From: Pisaster brevispinus
Taxonomy: Eukaryota; Echinodermata; Asteroidea; Forcipulatida; Asteriidae
Reading direction: 5' to 3'
DNA: 64,000 nucleotides
NCBI GenBank assembly: GCA_023634235.1
Contig: JAMKCF010000008.1
Span: 5,763,676-5,827,675 of the forward strand
In this document: piece after piece, positions 43,195 to 54,299 of the stretch
Layout of the letters: each line of letters opens with the position of its first letter
Position numbering within the stretch: the first letter of the stretch is position 1
Program-made: the position numbers and the translations under genes
The notes under the pieces: generated by a model
Seen by the model: only the letters and a program-made list of their open reading frames with translations
Told to the model about the DNA's origin: nothing
Database searches by the model: none

Positions 43195-45300
43195 AGTATG
43201 GCACTAGAAGGGGTAAAATGTTGGGGGAGGATCCAGAGGGACAGCAAAGTGGGATGCAATTGGAATTTATACAGTAGGGCAATAGGAGGGGTAACATATT
43301 GGGGGAGGATCAGAGTGGCAGTAAAATGGAGCAATTGGAATTGATACAGTCAGCCACTAGAAGGGGTAACATTTTATGGGAGGATCCAGAGTGAAAGAAA
43401 AGTGGGGTGCAATTGCAATTCATACAGTAAGGAATAGAAGGGGTAACATGTTGGGGAGGATCAGAGTGGCAGTAAAGTGGGATGCAATTGGAATTGATAC
43501 AGTCAGGCACTAGAAGGGGTAACATTTTATGGGAGGATCCAGAGACACAGAAAAGTAGGATGCATGTTTGGGATTGAAACAGTATGGAACTGAAGGGGTA
43601 ACATTTTATGGGAGGATCCAGAGTGGAAGAAAAGTGGGTTGCATGTTTGGGATTGAAATAGAATGGCCAATAGAAGGGGTGAAATGTTGGAGGTGGATCA
43701 GAGTGTCAGAAAAGTGGGATGCAATTGCAATTCATACAGTCAGCCAATAGAAGGGGTAACATTTTATGGGAGGATCCTAAGTGACAGAAAAGTGAGGTGC
43801 AATTGCAATTCGTAAAGAAAGGCAATAGAAGGGGTAACATGTTGGGAGAGAATCCAGAGTGACGTCAGCAAAGTGGGGTGCAATTGCAAATCATACAGTA
43901 AGGCAATAGAAGGGGTAACATTTTATGGGAGGATCCAGAGTGATAGAAAAGTGGGATGCATGTTTGGGATTAAAACAGAATGGCACTAGAAGGGGTAACA
44001 TTTTATGGGAGGATCCAGAGTGATAGAAAAGTGGGATGCAATTGGAATTGATACAGTCAGGCACTAGAAGGGGTAACATTTTATGGGAGGATCCAAAGTG
44101 ACACAAAAGTGGGGTGCAATTGGAATTGCTACAGTCAGGCACTAGAAGGAATAACATTTTATGGGAGGATCCAGAGTGACACAAAAGTGGGGTGCAATTG
44201 GAATTGATACAGTCAGGCACTAGAAGGGGTAACATTTTATGGGAGGATCCAGAGTGATAGAAAAGTGGGATGCAAATGGAATTGATACAGTCATGCACTA
44301 GAAGGGGTAACATTTTATGGGAGGATCCAAAGTGACACAAAAGTGGGGTGCATTTGGAATTGTTACAGTCAGGCACTAGAAGGGGTAACATTTTATGGGA
44401 GGATCCAGAGTGATAGAAAAGTGGGATGCAAATGGAATTGATACAGTCAGGCACTAGAAGGGGTAACATTTTATGGGAGGATCCAAAGTGACACAAAAGT
44501 GGGGTGCAATTGGAATTGTTACAGTCAGGCACTAGAAGGAATAACATTTTATGGGAGGATCCAGAGTGACACAAAAGTGGGGTGCAATTGGAATTGATAC
44601 AGTCAGGCACTAGAAGGGGTAACATTTTATGAGAGGATCCAGTGTGATAGAAAAGTGGGATGCAATTGGAATTGATACAGTCAGGCACTATAAGGAATAA
44701 CATTTTATGTGAGGATCCAGAGTGACACAAAAGTGGGGTGCAATTGGAATTGATACATTCAGGCACTAGAAGGGGTAACATTTTATGGGAGGATCCAGAG
44801 TGATAGAAAAGTGGGATGCAATTGAAGTTGTTACAGTCAGGCACTAGAAGGGGTAACATTTTATGGGAGGATCCAGAGTGACAGAAAAGTGGGATGCATG
44901 TTTGGGATTAAAATGGTATGGCAATAGAAAGGGTAACATGATGGGGAGGATCCAGAGTGACAGCAAAGTGGGGTGGAATTGGAATTGATCTACAGTAAAG
45001 CAATAGAAGGGGTAACATTTTAGGAGAAAATCAGAGGGACAGGAAAGTGGGATGCAATTGGAATTGTTACAGTAATGCAATAGAAGGGACATTTTATGGG
45101 GGGGATCCAGAGTGACAGAAAAGTGGGATGCATTTTTGTGATTGAAACAGTATGGCACTAGAAAGGGTAACATTTTATGGGAGAATCTAGAGTGATAGAA
45201 AAGTGGGATGCAATTGGAATCGATACAGTCAGGCAATAGAAGGGGTAACATGTTGGGAGGGGATCCAGAGTGACAGAAAAGTGGGGTGCACGATTGGGAT
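43195..45300 (+). repeat. 78-bp minisatellite, diverged array
   Basis: About 27 monomers of the same unit with more variation (TGCATGTTTGGGATTGAAAC, GACACAAAAGTGGGG, GACAGCAAAGTGGGG types). The - strand stays open for 322 codons at 43,891-44,859 and 135 codons at 44,844-45,251. Confidence 0.95.
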
Positions 45301-45365
45301 TGATCCTATAAACTTTGTGTTAACAGGCCCTTTTTCAATGTTTATTATTAACATAAAAATTTTAC

Positions 45366-45543
45366 CTCAATATTCTAGAATTCTTTAAGATACAGATTTG
45401 AGGTTGCTTGATGCAGAGAGATGATGACGTAATGTAGAACTTTGAATTCATGGTTAAGATGGACGCCAAGTGATCTCTTCAGCTGCGTTTGTGCATCTCT
45501 CATTAGAACTGAGGCATTTAATTGTCAGATCATCTTGAATGTA
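45366..45543 (-). other. Amplified exon-like module, left copy 3
   Basis: Third left-arm copy of the module. The frame reads MRDAQTQLKRSLGVHLNHEF then VLHYVIISLHQATSN, closest to the right-arm copy. Confidence 0.4.
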
Positions 45544-45679
45544 CTGCAATAAAAACCCAAAGAAGATGTATGCATACAATTACTCTAGCCAAGGATCAAC
45601 AATTTTTATAACAGTCGTTGGGCCGTGATGAATCTTCAAAACCACATCATGCGTGTACTGCTTTCAGAAACTTTATCTA

Positions 45680-46337
45680 CAGTATGGCACTAGAAGGGGT
45701 AACATGTTGGGGGAGGATCAGAGTGACAGAAAAGTGGGATAAATGTTTGGGATTCATACAGTATGGCACAATAAGGGGTTGGGGGAAGACCCAGAGTGAC
45801 AACAAAGCTGGATGCAAAATGGGCAACAATTTCTTATAACAGTCTTTGGGCTGTAATGAATCTTCACAACCACATCAGGCACATGTCCTGCTTTCTGCAA
45901 CTTTATCTACAACTTCAACCTAAAAAACTATAAGTGCAAGAACGGGAGACCGGGTAGGGGTGCTGATTGGTAGGAAGACGGATACTGATATGATCCAGAG
46001 GGAAAAGACAACATGTCAAGATGGCAGATTTATGAGATACAGTTTGGATGAATGGGGGAGATATATATTGGTGTAAAGTGAATTGACAAAGTATGACAAT
46101 ATAAAAGGAGTAACATGTTGAGGGATGATCCTTAGATACATCAAAGTGAGGTGAATGGTTGGGATTGACACAGAATGACACTTGAAGGGGTACGATGGTG
46201 GGGGAGGATCCAGAGTGGCAGCAAAGTGGGGATGGGTGTTTGGGATCAAGGATGGTAGAAATGGGGGTTAGGGAGCAGATCCCGGGAAGTAAAAATAAGG
46301 GGTACATGTACATGTGTATGTATGGGGTGGAGAGCAA
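45680..46337 (+). repeat. Degenerate minisatellite monomers and partial module
   Basis: Single monomers at 45,685-45,830 and 46,080-46,260 flank a partial module (45,835-45,910). A 140-codon - strand frame (45,915-46,337) resembles the + strand frame in the right arm at 51,332-51,784 (both include HPKHPSPFCCHSGSSP-like residues). Confidence 0.7.
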
Positions 46338-46431
46338 GGTACATTGAGAGGATGTTCAGTTTGAATTTGTTTTTAAAGTGTTACAGTACATGTTGTAGAT
46401 TAATATAGATCTTTTGTTTATCTCACCAGAA

Positions 46432-46525
46432 CTTCAAAAGAATGAGTGAAGTTTAAGCTGATGATCTTCATTTGTGGAATCACTTTGTAGGAACTTTGTA
46501 CACAAGGACCAAGAATATTCTGTGA
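46432..46525 (-). pseudogene. Inner unit exon (WSLC), left arm, frameshifted
   Basis: Splice borders match the right-arm exon 51,201-51,292 (TTTTTTCACAG| and GTTCTG|gtgag). The frame reads YSWSLCTKFLQSDSTNEDHQ but is shifted and stops before the donor. Confidence 0.4.
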
Positions 46526-46910
46526 AAAAAGGTTTACAGAAAGGAAAGATTTGAGCAAAATGAAAATCTCAATGCAGGCAGTAATAATTAAGCATTGAAT
46601 GCACAGGTGGCCTCACACTGGGTTCTTAACCCAATTTAATACAACCGTCTAATTCAATGAAAACCTGCATACAGTGAGAACGACTTTAAGTTTTTTAACA
46701 CCAAAAATGGAAGTTTCCTTATAATGATTTATCAATCAGATCTTTAAGAGGCTTGGTCTAATTTCCAGCTAATCTGACCCTAAATAGCTATTTTTATACA
46801 TTTGAGAAAGTTATGAGCAGTCGTTTAATGTATTGCACGAAAAAAACCTGCAAATAATAAGTGGTAGTAAATTAAAACCTAGAAATTAGTTGAGATCCCG
46901 ACATTGTTTC

Positions 46911-47150
46911 GCGATGGGCCAAAAAGTGCGCGACACTCAACGGTTGTGCCTCCGCACGCGCACTATTAGATTACATTCAGTACCGGTATGTATTGATTGC
47001 ATTACGAGTAAATTAAGCTTGCGCGCCACGTGTATGTTTTTACACTTCTTACCGTGTTTATATCACACGTTTAATCATGGCCATGTGATCAGCTCTCGAC
47101 CAATCAGAATGGATAAACTGTCTCGGGTATTTATGAATATGAGTTTAAAG
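46911..47150. other. Left-arm-specific insertion of about 240 bp
   Basis: The right arm runs directly from CCCGACATTGT to ATCATGATTTAATG where the left arm has these extra bases. No terminal repeats are obvious. It includes CpG-rich sequence (GTGCGCGACACTCAACGG, TTGCGCGCCACGTG) unlike its surroundings. Confidence 0.55.
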
Positions 47151-47648
47151 CCATGATTTGCTTTCTTGTTTCAACCTAGTTCGTCAGGTTGCTTTTGCTT
47201 TTTTGTTTGTCTCATATAGTTTCTTTAATTTCCTTTGAATGGTGTTCATTTGAAATTCAAATAATTACTTGTACTTGTAGGGCCTTTATTTGTAATGAAA
47301 ATAAATGTTGAGTTGAGTTGAAGTTTAATTGGTTTACTAGATTTGTTTACTGCCAGGCACAATAGCAAAAGTTTAGTGTTTTTTGTAATGTTTAGCCTAA
47401 TGCCATAAATCCATTGTTTCACAGGAATTCCCCTAGATTAGACAGTATCCATCACTCTCACCAGCTAATGGCATAACGGATAGCGGTTATTTAAATCATG
47501 TGAATGATGAGTGTGTGTGGCCAGAATGTCTTGTGTGCCATTTGGCATTTCATTCCGTAGCGATGGGCTTGTGATGGTTGAACTTGTTTTGTAACTGGTC
47601 AAAAACACTGACTGAGTTTGCACAGGGTTAGGACTAAACCAGTCAGGA

Positions 47649-47922
47649 CTACAGTTCAATTGTTGTAGTTGTACACACAATATACATAAAATCATCACTG
47701 TCACTCTGTGTTAGCAGTATCACCTCGCTCGATCTATAATCTGGACTGTCTACGACTCGAGGGACTGTGTGTGAGTTTGTTTGTGGCACAACAAGCAGCC
47801 AGAGACATTGAACTATTTTAAAGAAACTAGTGACAATATGACCTGTGTGCAGGACTGCGTCACAAATAGCAACGACAAGTGACATGTCTACCTCCCTCAG
47901 ATGCTCTGTCTGTCTCTCTCCG
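47649..47922 (-). CDS. Inner unit exon-like block, left arm
   Basis: It follows an acceptor (GGTTACACAG|CGGAGAG) shared with the right arm. The frame reads SGERQTEHLREVDMSLVVAI then CDAVLHTGHIVTSFFKIVQC and runs to the stop near 47,649. The right arm has AVLHTSFIITSFFENS in the equivalent place. Entered from exon 1, however, a different frame would be read unless a donor at GGAG|gtagac (47,891) is used, so which part is coding is unclear. Confidence 0.3.
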
Positions 47923-48158
47923 CTGTGTAACCAAAACACTACTTTGACGTGAGTACGGACTACATGTTGTTAATTTAATAGTATACAGTCATTCAGTCAG
48001 AACAAAAATTAACTTGCTGCCAAATGTTGTCCTTTTTTAGAAAATCTAAACACATAGATCATTGATGATACACGTCAAATGACCTATCAACTATTTCCTT
48101 AGATTACAGTGTAAAAAAACCTTAAAATTTGAATCCGTACTTACTCAGATCGAGTTTA

Positions 48159-48200
48159 CATTTCAATTTGAAGACACACTACATACACGTCGTATGCAGA
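48159..48200 (-). other. Inner unit first exon, left arm, start codon followed by stop
   Basis: The ATG at 48,161-48,159 (complement) is followed directly by TAA. The downstream donor sequence GTAAGTACGG and about 100 bases of upstream sequence match the right arm (49,656). The left copy therefore looks inactive as a start. Confidence 0.45.
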
Positions 48201-48310
48201 CGACAGCTCAATGTTTATTATTGTGCAATGCGTTCTGTGACGCATGTGCAGCAAATGATGCAAAGTGAGAGGGCGCTCGTCTTGAACCGGCTCTTTTCAG
48301 AGCCAACACT

Positions 48311-49538
48311 AGGAAGAGATTTTGCGCATGGTTGTACCCGCAAGGTTACTACAGTTACTTCTTATTTTCCACACCATGCAAAGCTTCATATATGACCGAT
48401 GAACTGTCTTATTATTTTATTTTGTTGTATAGTTTTAATTTTCTTTTTGAAAAGTTGCCTATTATTAAGATACCCAAGTTATTGCCCTCACCATGTCCGT
48501 TTTTTATTTACTTTACCCCCCCCCCAAAAGGGAACAAACCAAGAAACAAACACAAAAATACACATACAAAAAACCAACCAAACCCGCACTTTTTTGAAGG
48601 TTTAAAGAGTGTGCATTAACACTCGTAAGGGTAAAGAGATAAAATAAAATGTCACATTGCATGCACATAATGGTTAATGGTGGTAAACTCAGAGGAGCCC
48701 TTTGAATAAAATCCTGCTTTAATGCAATAGTTTTTAGAGAAATGAATAAAACAATTGGTTTTGATCTTGCAAGTAAAAACCTCAATGTTTGAAAACAATG
48801 AACACAAGGTTTTTCCCACAACTTTCTCGTGATTAAATAATGTCAGGCCCAATTTCATGGGCTGTGCTTATGCCGAACTTTGCGCTTACGATCATTATTC
48901 TCTGCTAGCGCCGAATTTCTGAGCTAGCTGTGTACGTAAGCGAAGAATGCCGACTAGTAACGTTGAGTACACACGCGCACAAGCCAAAATTCCCTGCTTA
49001 TGACATGAAATATGCTTGACGTAAGCTCAGAATTCCCTGCTTCCGTAAGCGCCGCTGCCCAATTTCATAGAGCTGCCGGCTACTTTTGTGCTTACAAGTT
49101 ACTGCTGTGCAATTTCCATTTCATAGCGCTGCTGTGACCGTAAGTACACGCAAAAGGGAGTGCTAAATTCCGTTGCAATTAAAATGCGTGACGTACCAAT
49201 GCAATACATGGTGATCGCGCAAGCTGACTGCGTAACGTTTCTTGCTAACCTGTGAAGTAGGACGCTCAAGCGGCAATTTTTTCTGCTATTAGCACGAAAA
49301 TTTGCTTACCGTTAACCAGCGCTATGAAATTGGACCCCGACCGACTTGGAAGGAAAAAATAGTCTGGTGCCATTGTGAAACAATATTAATTTTAAGTCTG
49401 AAATTACAGTGAGGGCATTTGCAAAGAGCAATGGCCTCCCTTTGGTTAAAAACAGTTACTGGAATACTGGTTTTGAAAAAAGAGAGATTGCAACCTTTAT
49501 AAAAATAATGTTTTTAACACAAGACAGTATATTGTTTC
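48311..49538. promoter_or_regulatory. Palindrome centre, possible bidirectional promoter
   Basis: This roughly 1.2-kb spacer separates the two divergent first exons (ATGs 1,495 bases apart). Immediately outside it, both arms share about 120 bases upstream of the ATG, including GAGCTGTCGTCTGC and a GGGCGCCCTCWCTTTG-like block. A GGGCCC-family MITE fills 48,846-49,338. No TATA box is convincing. Confidence 0.35.
48846..49338. mobile_element. GGGCCC-family MITE pair at the palindrome centre
   Basis: It begins GGCCCAATTTCATGGGCTG and ends AGCGCTATGAAATTGGACCC, with an internal terminus at about 49,057 (CCCAATTTCATAGAGCTG). It is absent from the arms and present only once. Confidence 0.7.
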
Positions 49539-49655
49539 AAGAGAGGGCGCCCTCACTTTGCCCCATTTAATTTGCTGCGTAGCGTCCGGGGCCGTAGAGT
49601 GATTTAATAACATTGAGCTGTCGTCTGCTTACACGACGTGTGTCTTCAAGTTGAA

Positions 49656-49676
49656 ATGTTTTCATCCGAAACTCTG
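49656..49676 (+). CDS. Inner unit first coding exon, right arm
   Basis: ATG at 49,656 begins MFSSETL and reaches a strong donor CTCTG|gtaagtacg at 49,676/49,677. The next shared acceptor is CACACAG|CGGAGAG at 49,852/49,853. In the right arm that following exon meets a stop (GTC TGA) after a 16-base insertion relative to the left arm, so the first exons may be partly untranslated. Confidence 0.35.
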
Positions 49677-50277
49677 GTAAGTACGGGTTTTATGTTGAGT
49701 TTTTACATTGTTATGTATGGCAATGGTTTATAGATCATTTGCGACGTGTATCTATGTGTTAACATTGTCTAAAAGGGACAGCTTTTGGGGCAGCAAGTTT
49801 TGTTTTTACTGTCCCGCCGGGCCCCCGCCATCCCTCCCGTCTCCACACACAGCGGAGAGTGACGGACAGAGCGTCTGGTGACGTTGACAGAGTCTGAGGG
49901 AGGTAGACATCTTACATACGTAGTAGTACGAAGTCGTTGCTGTTTGTGGTGTCTACCATGTTTACTGCAGTCCTGCACACTAGCTTTATTATCACAAGTT
50001 TCTTTGAAAATAGTTTAATGTCTCTGCTCTGCTTGTTGTGCCACAAACTAAACAAACTCACAGAGTCACAGTCCCTCAAGTCGTAGTGTAGACAATCCAC
50101 AGATATCGATCAAGCAACGTGACACTTGTGCTGAAAGTAACAGTAATGATTGTGTGTATTAAAATTGTGTTTACAACTACAACAATCAAACTCTAGCCCT
50201 GACTAGTTTAGTCCCGACTCTCTGCAAACTCAGTCAGTGTTTTTGACCAGTTCCACAACAACTTAAACAACCTAGCC

Positions 50278-50371
50278 CACCTTGTTGGGCTGCTATGGCT
50301 CTATGATAGTAATGACGACTATGAATGATAAGACCAATGTTAAAAGAGAGCAATAACAGCCCAACAAGGTG
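50278..50371. mobile_element. Small MITE with perfect 15-bp terminal repeats
   Basis: CACCTTGTTGGGCTG at 50,278-50,292 is the exact complement of 50,357-50,371. It is absent from the left arm (about 47,590), so it inserted after the arms formed. No target duplication is evident. Confidence 0.75.
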
Positions 50372-51200
50372 TGCTAACAACAACCGTATCGCAACAAGCC
50401 CATCGCTACGAAATGAAATGGTGCACAATGCAAGACATTCTGACCATACCGAGTCATATTTCACCTGATTTAAATAGTTGCTATCCATTATGCCGTCAGC
50501 TGATGAGAGTGATGGATACTTTCTAGGAGAATTCGTGTGAAACAATGGATTTAGGGCAAGGCATTTAACAATTAAACATTACAAAAAGCAACTTACCAAT
50601 TTTGATATTGTACCTGGCAGTGGCAGCAACCAAACTTGCTAAACCAACTCAACATCTATTGCAAATATACAAGTTAGTATAGAAAATTCAAACGAACAAA
50701 GATGTATTAACGAAAGAAAGGATTATTATGCCTATATGAGACAAACAAACAAAGCAAATGGGACCTTGTGAACTAGGTTGTAACAAGACATTAAATCATG
50801 ATACAATGTCGGGGTCCCAACAATTAATTTTTAAATTTCTATTTACTACCACTTATCATTTGCAGATTGTTTTCATGCAGTACCTTAAATGACGGCTCAT
50901 AACTTTCTCAAATGTATAAAATAGCTATTTAAAATATGAATATAAATTTTGGGGTCAGATTAGCCAAAGATTTGATGCAGTATCTTTATGATCTGATTTG
51001 TTAATAAATCATTGAGCTTGGAAACTTAAATTTGTGCACGCTGTATGAAATTTTGTATTGAATTAGATTGTTGTATATAGATTAGAAGAACCCAGTGAAG
51101 CCACAGGTGCACACTCAATGCTGAATAATTACTGCAACAGCCTGCATTAAAATTTCCATTTTGCTAACTTTTTTGTTTTTATATACATTTTTTTCCACAG

Positions 51201-51292
51201 AATATTCTGGTCCTTGTGCAGAAAGTTCCTGCAAGGTGATTCGAAGAATAAGGAATCATCAGCTGAAACTTCATCATTCTTTGGAAGTTCTG
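51201..51292 (+). CDS. Inner unit exon (WSLC), right arm, intact
   Basis: The acceptor TTTTTTTCCACAG| and donor AGTTCTG|gtgagt bound 92 nt. The open frame reads IFWSLCRKFLQGDSKNKESS and AETSSFFGSSG. Both splice sites and most residues are shared with the left arm (46,432-46,525), where the frame is broken. The product is unknown. Confidence 0.45.
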
Positions 51293-51331
51293 GTGAGTTA
51301 ATTAAAATATCTTTAAAATGCAACACTATTT

Positions 51332-51784
51332 TTGATCAAAACTGAACATCCCTCTTTGCTCTTATTTACCTTGCAGCCCACCCCACATCCCCTTATTGCT
51401 ACCATCCTTCATCCCAAACACCCATCCCCATTTTGCTGCCACTCTGGATCCTCCCCCAACATGTTACCCATTTGCATCCCATTTTGGTCCCATACTTTAA
51501 AACATACCACATACCTGCAGGAAACAATACTGAGTGCTTTGAGACGCCCAGCGGGTGTGATAAAGCCCTTTATTATTATTATTGTATTATTACCCCACTT
51601 TGCTGTCTCGCTGGATCATCCCCCAACATGTTACCCATTCGCATCCCATTTTGTTGTCACTCCGGGTCCTCCCCCAACCCCTTCTTGTGCCATACTGTAT
51701 GAATCCCAAACATTCATCCCACTTTGTTGTTACATTGGATCCTCCCCCAACATGTTACACCTTCTAGTGTCAAACAGTAAATAA
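51332..51784 (+). CDS. 150-codon frame over right-arm minisatellite (doubtful CDS)
   Basis: This frame runs through about five diverged 78-bp monomers (CCHSGSSPNMLP-type residues) and an inserted simple-repeat/SINE piece (TTATTATTATTATTG). It is on the sense strand of the inner unit, 40 bases beyond the WSLC exon donor. Its left-arm relatives are open in the same relative frame. Intron or repeat-coding exon cannot be decided from sequence. Confidence 0.2.
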   Translation: MIKTEHPSLLLFTLQPTPHPLIATILHPKHPSPFCCHSGSSPNMLPICIPFWSHTLKHTTYLQETILSALRRPAGVIKPFIIIIVLLPHFAVSLDHPPTCYPFASHFVVTPGPPPTPSCAILYESQTFIPLCCYIGSSPNMLHLLVSNSK

Positions 51785-51903
51785 AGTTTCTGAAAGCAGG
51801 ACATGCCTGTGGTTGTGAAGATTCATCACAGCCCAAAGACTGTTATAACAAGTTGTTGATGGCTGGAGTTTATGCATATATCTTCTTTGGGTTTATGTTG
51901 CAG

Positions 51904-52087
51904 TACATGTACATTCAAGATATTCGAGATAATCTGCCAATTAAACGCCTCAGTGCTCATGAGAGATGCACAAGCTCGGCTGAAGAGAACACTTGGCGTC
52001 CGTCTTAACCACAACTTAAACTACGTCATCTTTTCTCTGCATCAAGCAACCTCAAATCTGTAACTTATAGAATTCTGGGATATTGAG
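51904..52087 (+). other. Exon-like module, single right-arm copy
   Basis: Borders are TTTATGTTGCAG|TACATG and GATATTGAG|gtaggc. The frame includes LMRDAQARLKRTLGVRLNHN then LNYVIFSLHQATSNL. It is the template-like counterpart of three amplified left-arm copies. Confidence 0.4.
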
Positions 52088-52480
52088 GTAGGCTTGCATA
52101 TAGTATATGTATGCCAAGAAGATTTTTAACCAGTACAAAAGTGAAAAAGTATTCTGACAATGTCTTGTATAATGTAAACGGACCTTTACTTTATACATTG
52201 TTATTACTGCTGCTGTTTTATTGCATTTAGATACTTTCAACTACATGCAGATTTGAGAAAAATGCAAACAAAACTGGTGTTAATAGTGTGTCATATCTAA
52301 AGGGACTGTGCATCATCTGTTCGCATAAAATGTATCTTCGACACAGATCACTAAAACAACAAGCTGCTACAGCATCTTATATTTTCAGAACAAACTCTGT
52401 TAGATCAGCTATAATGTCCTTGTTCGTTAGATGTATACTTATTAGCGTTGACCTAGCCTTAAAGAATGTTTTACTTTTAG

Positions 52481-53059
52481 GCACACGTTTGCTTAGTGCT
52501 ATGATGGGTAAAGTAAAGAAACAAGTTTGGTGTCCACTATGCGAATTCTACACTTTAAAAAACGGACGTTTTCCTCATATCCTTAAAACTTTAATAAATC
52601 AGTCAGTAGCCATTTTTGTCTGGTGCCCTGGCTCTAATGAACAACACAGTCTCACAGTGACACATGAACATAGTAACAGACTATTATTGCCTCATGAACT
52701 AAAAATCCATAGAGTTAAAGATAAGATATTTTGAAGTGTTAGTGTGTTACCATACAGTGAAAGCTATCGCTGGACTAAAGTTGTAAAATTTGATTAAAGT
52801 TTTTCCTTTCCAGAACTAAGTTGTAATTTTCTGTAAATCATGGGATCAATTATTTGCAAATTTTAATGTGCCTTTTAGACATCGTAAATGTTACTTTTTT
52901 TAGTTGAAACTAAAATGTTGTTTTTGTAAATGTAATGTAGAACGTCTTAGGCCCTTAAACCAGAAGGAATTTAAACTCTTTGTGCAATCAATGGTGAAAA
53001 AGTATGGACATAAAGTTAAGCATCTTTATAAGGTGTTTAAAGAAATGTTAAAACCTTAA
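52481..53059 (+). CDS. Inner unit, right arm: terminal exons
   Basis: Exon-like block 1 starts after TTACTTTTAG (52,481) and reads TRLLSAMMGKVKKQVWCPLC, EFYTLKNGRFPHILKTLINQ and SVAIFVWCPGSNEQHSLTVT to a stop at 52,732-52,734. Block 2 (52,904-53,059) follows TTACTTTTTTTAG and reads LKLKCCFCKCNVERLRPLNQ, KEFKLFVQSMVKKYGHKVKH and LYKVFKEMLKP then TAA, 51 codons. Both are kept in the left arm (38,920-39,504), block 2 without interruption. How block 1 splices to block 2 is unclear (a donor-like ATGG|gtaaag lies at about 52,507). C-x2-C motifs and basic residues suggest a small zinc-binding, nucleic-acid-type protein (inference). Confidence 0.45.
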
Positions 53060-53607
53060 AAATGCAGATTAATATTGTGTAACAATTTAAAAAGCTGTGT
53101 GTGTGACCAGAATGCGTAATTTATGTAGTAGAGTAATTTAAGTATCGTTTTAAGCATGAAAGGGTGGCTGAAACCTTTTATATTCCCCCAAAATTGAAAG
53201 TTTATGGTAATTTTGCACAAAAAATTGTGATTTTTTTTTGAAAATGCAAAATAATTAACGTGCGTGCGTTTCAGCCCATTTAATAAAATTGAAAGACCGT
53301 AAATTTTTCATTTTTTCATTTCATTTTTTTTTTTTTTTTAAATCAAAAATAATTAACGAGCGTGCGTTTCAGCCGATTAAAAAAAAATGAAAGACCGTTA
53401 ATTTTCGGTTTTTCATTTTTTTTTTTTTTTTTCCCCCCTACGAAAATTTAAAAAAAATTGTCCACCCCTCTACTCTCTCTCTCCCCCATTCCACCTCCCC
53501 TCACCTTCCTCCGTCCAGGTCTGTCCCTCCTTGCATCGTGCGTTGTGCTTGTTAGTGCGTGTTAGTTAGTGCATGTTAGTTACATCATTATAATACCACT
53601 CACCTTG

Positions 53608-53693
53608 CGACTTGCCGGGATTCGAACCCAAGCAGGTCTCCCATCTTGCTCTCTCCGTGCGCGAACCTGTCCGCTAGGCCATCGGCGCTCCAC
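53608..53693 (-). mobile_element. tRNA-derived SINE head, right arm
   Basis: Inverted counterpart of 38,289-38,374: A box GATGGCCTAGCGG and B box GGGTTCGAATCCCGGC on the - strand. Followed outward by GGGCGCC repeats at 53,790-53,845. Confidence 0.6.
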
Positions 53694-54299
53694 AGCTAAC
53701 CAATAATTTTTAACCTTGATAAATATTAGAACCACGTGTTGTATATTATAAACACACGTTGATACATGTAAAATATATATAGTATAAATGGCGCCCTCTG
53801 TTGACAATGCAGGGCGCCCTCTGTTGTTTTTAAAGGGCGCCCTCTTTGACAAAAATTGGTTATTTAAAACTCCCACCACTGAAAAAAAAGATGTTTCCCC
53901 TTTATAATATGGAGATTTGTTTGAGTTAAATAAATTAAATATTTTATAGATGTTGTCTCTTCGCCATTTGAATTTTTTTAAAGCAGTCTGATTTTGTGCT
54001 CTTCAAGTTTGACAGAAAATAAATGAACACAAACCAATCTGGAAAGTTTAGTTGTTAAAAGTGTCTCTCTTTATTTGAAACATCGCTCATAAAAATATTA
54101 AAATAATAAACAATATATATAATTACTTCAAAGCATTTGTATTGTTTCTTCTACAATTTAAATATAAAAAGATTCAAAGGAATATTGGTATAAACATTTT
54201 CCAACAGATTATTCCAAATAAATCAGAAATTTTATTTTCAAACATCTGGTAGAAATTACCATACAATTGTATAATTAATTTCAAAGTGTTTGCATTGTT

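Larger units (their letters stand above)
35077..48310 (+). repeat. Left arm of the 21-kb palindrome
   Basis: This matches the right arm (49,539-56,134) in inverted order. Landmark pairs include 35,081-35,250 with 55,985-56,130; 35,430-35,700 with 55,545-55,790; 36,078-36,390 with 55,149-55,440; 36,520-36,780 with 54,610-55,015; 38,080-38,560 with 53,400-53,890; 38,900-39,520 with 52,470-53,110; 40,000-40,112 with 52,100-52,215; 46,420-46,900 with 50,810-51,300; 47,160-47,960 with 49,840-50,780; and 48,120-48,310 with 49,539-49,690. It is about twice as long as the right arm because of amplified minisatellite modules, a T-rich expansion (36,790-37,700) and insertions at 40,114-40,842 and about 46,911-47,150. 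Confidence 0.9.

Noticed and set aside
41555..45300. CRISPR-like array
   Set aside because: Units are contiguous 78-bp tandem repeats without distinct spacers, in a eukaryotic context.
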